From contig CALKDV010000057.1 in the NCBI GenBank assembly GCA_938084085.1, positions 1 through 8,257 of the forward strand: DNA of 8,257 nt, written 5' to 3'. This document shows positions 5,889 to 8,257 of the stretch, piece after piece. Numbering within the stretch: the first letter of the stretch is position 1; each line of letters starts with the position of its first letter. The notes below the pieces were generated by a model that was given only the letters and a program-made list of their open reading frames with translations, searched no databases and was not told where the DNA came from. This DNA is from an uncultured Nannocystaceae bacterium (GTDB taxonomy: Bacteria > Myxococcota_A > Polyangia > Nannocystales > Nannocystaceae). Both the position numbers and the translations under genes were made by a program.

Positions 5889-6184
5889 GGGCGCGTCTCC
5901 TGAGGCTGCGGCCTCACCACATCCTCGCGTGGAGCCTCAGTGGTCTTTGATGGGTCAAGCTCTCGCACGAGAGATGGCGCCGCGCCCGGGCCTGTGCCCA
6001 CGAGGAAACGATGGCCCTCCAACTCGACAACATGCAGTTGGTGCGCCTCACCCAAGCGAATGGTTCGACGGGGTTGCGCAGCTCTTCCGGATGTCTTTTC
6101 CGACACGAAGAGCGCAACACCCAACAGCCCCGCTGCCACCAACGCCATCCGCGCTGAGGCCAAAACTGCCCCTAGCAGCACCAT
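5885..6184 (-). CDS. fliO: FliO-like flagellar biosynthesis protein
   Basis: FliO helps assemble and stabilise the FliP ring of the flagellar export gate. This 99-residue protein has one N-terminal transmembrane helix (about residues 3-27), a basic stretch at residues 34-43 (containing QPRR), then the compact FliO-type core (about 41-76). That core carries RLGEAHQLHVVELEGHRFLV, equivalent to the family's LG..x.L.VVE..G+.lLLG pattern, and a final LVREL. A proline- and charge-rich cytoplasmic tail follows. GAGG, 7 bases before the ATG, is a good ribosome-binding site. The stop overlaps the fliP start by 4 bases (ATGA). FliO is usually absent from non-flagellar type III systems, so its presence points to a flagellar-type ancestry. 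FliO is a weakly conserved family, and the call leans on both the motif and the position before fliP. Confidence 0.72.
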   Translation of the reverse strand: MVLLGAVLASARMALVAAGLLGVALFVSEKTSGRAAQPRRTIRLGEAHQLHVVELEGHRFLVGTGPGAAPSLVRELDPSKTTEAPREDVVRPQPQETRP

Positions 6185-6230
6185 TGCCCCACCTCACGCT
6201 GCCTCAATTCATCCCACATCTCGACCACTG

Positions 6231-6244
6231 TGACCTTACGGTCA
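6231..6244. promoter_or_regulatory. Palindrome TGACC-N4-GGTCA, possible operator over the -10 box
   Basis: A perfect 5-bp inverted repeat with a 4-base centre spans 6231-6244 and includes the whole candidate -10 hexamer (6238-6233). A regulator dimer bound here would block RNA polymerase. Short palindromes can arise by chance; what draws attention is the exact coincidence with the predicted promoter core. No regulator gene is visible in the window. Confidence 0.3.
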
Positions 6245-6260
6245 GAGATCGAAGTGTCAA
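6233..6260 (-). promoter_or_regulatory. Candidate sigma70-type promoter for the fliOPQR unit
   Basis: On the minus strand a perfect -35 hexamer TTGACA (6260-6255) is followed after 16 bases by TAAGGT (6238-6233). The latter matches the first, second and last positions of TATAAT. Transcription would start near 6226 and leave a leader of about 40 bases before the fliO ATG. The site lies in the only sizeable gap (6185-6317) between the rplQ terminator and fliO, a sensible position. The -10 box is weak, so the call rests mainly on the -35 box and the location. Confidence 0.5.
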
Positions 6261-6310
6261 TAAAACGACAACTCGTACCACCCTTCCCCGCGTGCTAGCG
6301 CGTATGAACC

Positions 6311-6346
6311 AATGAAAAGAGGCGCCACGAACTCGTGAGCGCCTCT
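6311..6346 (-). terminator. Intrinsic terminator of the rpsD-rpoA-rplQ operon
   Basis: Arms AGAGGCGC (6318-6325) and GCGCCTCT (6339-6346) pair perfectly. An inner 4-bp CACG/CGTG helix (6326-6329 with 6334-6337) follows across a single bulged base, with a 4-base loop. Read on the minus strand, the hairpin is followed by TTT then CATT, so with the last T of the stem the U-tract is short (four). It lies 36 bases after the rplQ stop and before the candidate fliO promoter, so it separates the two transcription units. Confidence 0.78.
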
Positions 6347-6382
6347 CCCCAGAAGTCCCCAGGTGGACTCCGAACGATGATC

Positions 6383-6820
6383 CTAGGCTTCCGCCACAGA
6401 TGCTGCGTCCTTGCGACTGACCAATTCGATCAACGCCATCGAGGCGCCATCGCCCTCGCGTTGTCCAAGCTTGATCACCCGAGTGTATCCGCCGGGACGC
6501 CCCTTAAGCGCCGGTGCAATCTCTTCGAAGAGCTTGTGAACCATCTCTCGGGTCCGAATCATCTTCGAAGCCTCACGCATCGCGTGGACCACTCGCATGT
6601 GCTCCTCACGGCTACGATCTGCCTTGGGTTTCTCCAGCAAATCACCGAGGCGAAGGCTGATGGAGATGGTGCGCTCGACCACGCCGCGAAGCTCTTTGGC
6701 CTTCGCTTCGGTGGTCTGGATACGCTCATGCTCCAGCAGGTTTGTGACCATGGTTCGAAACATGGCCTTTCGGTGAGATGAGCTGCGGCCGAATTTTCGA
6801 CCTGACTTTTGGTGACGCAT
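6383..6820 (-). CDS. rplQ: 50S ribosomal protein L17
   Basis: L17 is a large-subunit protein near the peptide exit tunnel. The 145-residue product starts with MRHQKSGRKFGRSSSHRKAM and continues with NLLEHERIQTTEAKAKELRG, the two conserved L17 blocks. The C-terminal part (KGRPGGYTRVIKLGQREGDGA, then a segment read as MALIEL) also fits. It is somewhat longer than the E. coli protein (127 residues), with the extra length in the middle (about residues 57-75) and at the C-terminus. The ribosome-binding site (GAGAGGA) lies inside the last codons of rpoA, and only 3 bases separate the rpoA stop from this ATG. It is the last gene of the alpha operon here and is followed by a terminator hairpin. Confidence 0.98.
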   Translation of the reverse strand: MRHQKSGRKFGRSSSHRKAMFRTMVTNLLEHERIQTTEAKAKELRGVVERTISISLRLGDLLEKPKADRSREEHMRVVHAMREASKMIRTREMVHKLFEEIAPALKGRPGGYTRVIKLGQREGDGASMALIELVSRKDAASVAEA

Positions 6821-6823
6821 GAC

Positions 6824-7855
6824 TTAGCCGTCCTCTCTTTGACCGTTAGGGCCTTGCCAGCCGTCGACCTTCATGCCGAGGCTGAGCCCCATCTGCCCGA
6901 GGATCTCTTTGATCTCCTTGAGCGACTTTCGACCAAAGTTCTTGGTCTTAAGCATTTCAGATTCGGAGCGCTGAACGAGGTCCCCGATGTAATGGATGTT
7001 TGCATTTTGGAGGCAGTTGGCCGATCGAACGGAGAGTTCGAGCTCGTCCACCGAGCGCCAAAGCACGTCGTTGATTCGATCGCGCTCCGTCTGTTGTGGA
7101 ACCACCTGCTCCTCCATGTCCTCGTACTTGATGAAGATGGCCAGCTGCTCCTTGAGGATCTTCGCCGCCAACGCGAGCGCGTCGTCGGGCTTCTCAGAGC
7201 CGTCTGTCCACACCTCAAGGATGAGGCGATCGTAGTCCGTGCGGTGTCCGACGCGCGCGTTGGTGACGCGGTAGTTCACTTTACGGATCGGCGAGAACAG
7301 CGAGTCGATCGGGATCACACCAATGGGCATCCCTTCGGTCTTGTTCTCGTCCGCGGTGGCGTATCCGCGACCCATCATGCAGGTCATCTCGATACGAAGC
7401 ATCGCGTCGCCCGAAGGGCTCAGCGTAGCGATGTGGTGTTCGGGGTCGAGCACCTCCACCCCCTCTGGGGTCTCGAGGTGTTTGCCGAGCACCTTGCCGT
7501 CGTCGCCCACCTTGGACTTGTTGACGTCGAGCACGAGGACGCGAGGGGTCTCATCCTTCATCCCGAGTCGAAGACCCTTGATGTTCAAGATGATGTCTGT
7601 GACATCCTCAACGACGCCATCGATGCTGGCGAACTCGTGGACCGCATTCGAGATGCGGACGCTCGTGATAGCCGCGCCTTGAAGAGAGCTCAAGAGCACC
7701 CTGCGGAGGCTATTCCCCAGGGTGATCCCGTACCCGCGCTCAAGCGGCTCGCACGTGAACTTGCCGTAGTTCTCGGTGACGTTCTCTTGCTCCAACATTT
7801 TGGGGCGAATGAGATCGCGCCAGTTCCGGGACCGTGTGCTGAAATCCTGCTGCAT
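6824..7855 (-). CDS. rpoA: DNA-directed RNA polymerase subunit alpha
   Basis: This 343-residue protein is the alpha subunit, which nucleates RNA polymerase assembly and contacts upstream promoter DNA and activators. The N-terminal assembly domain (about residues 10-245) contains the hallmark LGNSLRRVLLSSLQGAAIT and a later IDSLFSPIRKVNYRVTNARVG. The C-terminal DNA-binding domain (about 262-335) contains ELSVRSANCL and LKTKNFGRKSLKEIKEIL. Arg277 corresponds to E. coli Arg265, the main UP-element contact. The N-terminus has a short extension containing NWRDLIRP, a feature I associate with deltaproteobacterial alpha. The ATG is preceded by GGAG with 8 bases between, placed right after the rpsD stop. 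Only 3 bases separate the rpoA stop from rplQ, so the two are almost certainly co-transcribed and probably translationally coupled. Nothing looks unusual. Confidence 0.99.
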   Translation of the reverse strand: MQQDFSTRSRNWRDLIRPKMLEQENVTENYGKFTCEPLERGYGITLGNSLRRVLLSSLQGAAITSVRISNAVHEFASIDGVVEDVTDIILNIKGLRLGMKDETPRVLVLDVNKSKVGDDGKVLGKHLETPEGVEVLDPEHHIATLSPSGDAMLRIEMTCMMGRGYATADENKTEGMPIGVIPIDSLFSPIRKVNYRVTNARVGHRTDYDRLILEVWTDGSEKPDDALALAAKILKEQLAIFIKYEDMEEQVVPQQTERDRINDVLWRSVDELELSVRSANCLQNANIHYIGDLVQRSESEMLKTKNFGRKSLKEIKEILGQMGLSLGMKVDGWQGPNGQREDG

Positions 7856-7867
7856 ATCTGTGGCTCC

Positions 7868-8257
7868 TTACTTCGAGTAGAGCTCTACGATGAGCTGCTC
7901 GTCGATATCTGCCGAAGAGTCGGCGCGGGTTGGGAGTGCGGTGATTTTGCCCGTGCACTTGTCACGGTCGATTTCGATCCACGCGGGGAGCGGGGAACGA
8001 TCCAGGTTGCCAAGCGCGTCGGTGATTTTTTGCACCTTCCGCGACTTCTCACGAACCTCGATCACATCACCAGGCCGTACTTGGTAGCTGGGGATGTTGA
8101 CCTTCTTCCCGTTGACGAGGAAGTGTCCGTGACGCACGAGCTGACGTGCCTCTGCGTGACTCGAGGCGAAGCCCGAGCGCAGCGCGGTGTTGTCGAGCCG
8201 ACGCTCGAGGAGCTGAAGCAGGTTCTCACCTGTCACGCCCTTCATGCGCGCGGCCTT
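7868..8257 (-). CDS. rpsD: 30S ribosomal protein S4, C-terminal part (5' end outside window)
   Basis: S4 is a primary 16S rRNA-binding protein of the small subunit. Its start lies beyond the window edge; 129 residues and the stop codon (TAA) are visible, about the last two thirds of the usual ~205. The frame reads through base 8257, so an ATG at 8245 is internal. The visible part holds the S4 RNA-binding domain: an NLLQLLERRLDN stretch, then EARQLVRHGHFLVNGKKVNI and a SYQVRPGDVIEVREKSRK segment. The C-terminus SADIDEQLIVELYSK matches the family ending almost exactly. The gene is followed after 12 bases by rpoA, the usual bacterial alpha-operon order. In other bacteria S4 can repress this operon; no such site can be judged here because the leader is outside the window. 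Confidence 0.98.
   Translation of the reverse strand, partial: KAARMKGVTGENLLQLLERRLDNTALRSGFASSHAEARQLVRHGHFLVNGKKVNIPSYQVRPGDVIEVREKSRKVQKITDALGNLDRSPLPAWIEIDRDKCTGKITALPTRADSSADIDEQLIVELYSK

Noticed and set aside
6335..6781. A 148-codon open frame on the plus strand opposite rplQ
   Set aside because: It mirrors the L17 gene, has no ribosome-binding site context and gives no recognisable protein; GC-rich antisense frames are common here.

Overview
The window looks like Myxococcota (or a close deltaproteobacterial relative) chromosomal DNA. It is GC-rich. The RpoA C-terminal domain is very like that of myxobacteria as I remember it, lipoproteins are abundant, and every supported gene lies on the minus strand. 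The phylum call is inference from protein resemblance, because no search could be run.

Read in the direction of transcription (from high to low coordinates), the window has four parts. (1) At 8257-6383 is the end of the ribosomal alpha operon, rpsD (5' end cut off by the window) - rpoA - rplQ, closed by an intrinsic terminator at 6311-6346. (2) At 6260-6231 is a candidate promoter with a perfect TTGACA -35 box and a 14-base palindrome lying on its -10 region. It precedes a tight cluster, fliO-fliP-fliQ-fliR (6184-4178), in which all three junctions are 4-base stop/start overlaps. These encode a divergent flagellar/type III (Sct) export-gate set. (3) At 4116-1003 are three envelope genes: a YVTN-like beta-propeller lipoprotein, a second lipoprotein with six in-frame copies of a 9-bp repeat (Asp-Ile-Pro), and a proline-rich periplasmic/outer-membrane protein with a small C-terminal barrel ending in Phe. 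The last two overlap by 4 bases. (4) At 968-1 are a short possible reading frame and a four-helix membrane protein laid out like the N-terminal half of FlhB/SctU but lacking its cytoplasmic self-cleaving domain. These are followed by the first 97 codons of priA (primosomal helicase, 3'-DNA-binding domain), cut by the window edge.

The most interesting content is the export-gate cluster. It sits between two housekeeping loci without any FlhA, FliI, FliF/FliG, rod, hook or filament gene in view. Its FliP lacks the methionines at the position where the known family carries the methionine gasket, and the candidate FlhB partner appears truncated or split. The picture is either a decaying flagellar/T3SS relic or a repurposed export gate working with lipoproteins and an outer-membrane protein. 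Intact frames and tight translational coupling favour a gene set kept under selection, but this is inference.

I see no tRNA, rRNA, CRISPR array, IS element or integrase. The plus strand carries no gene I can support.
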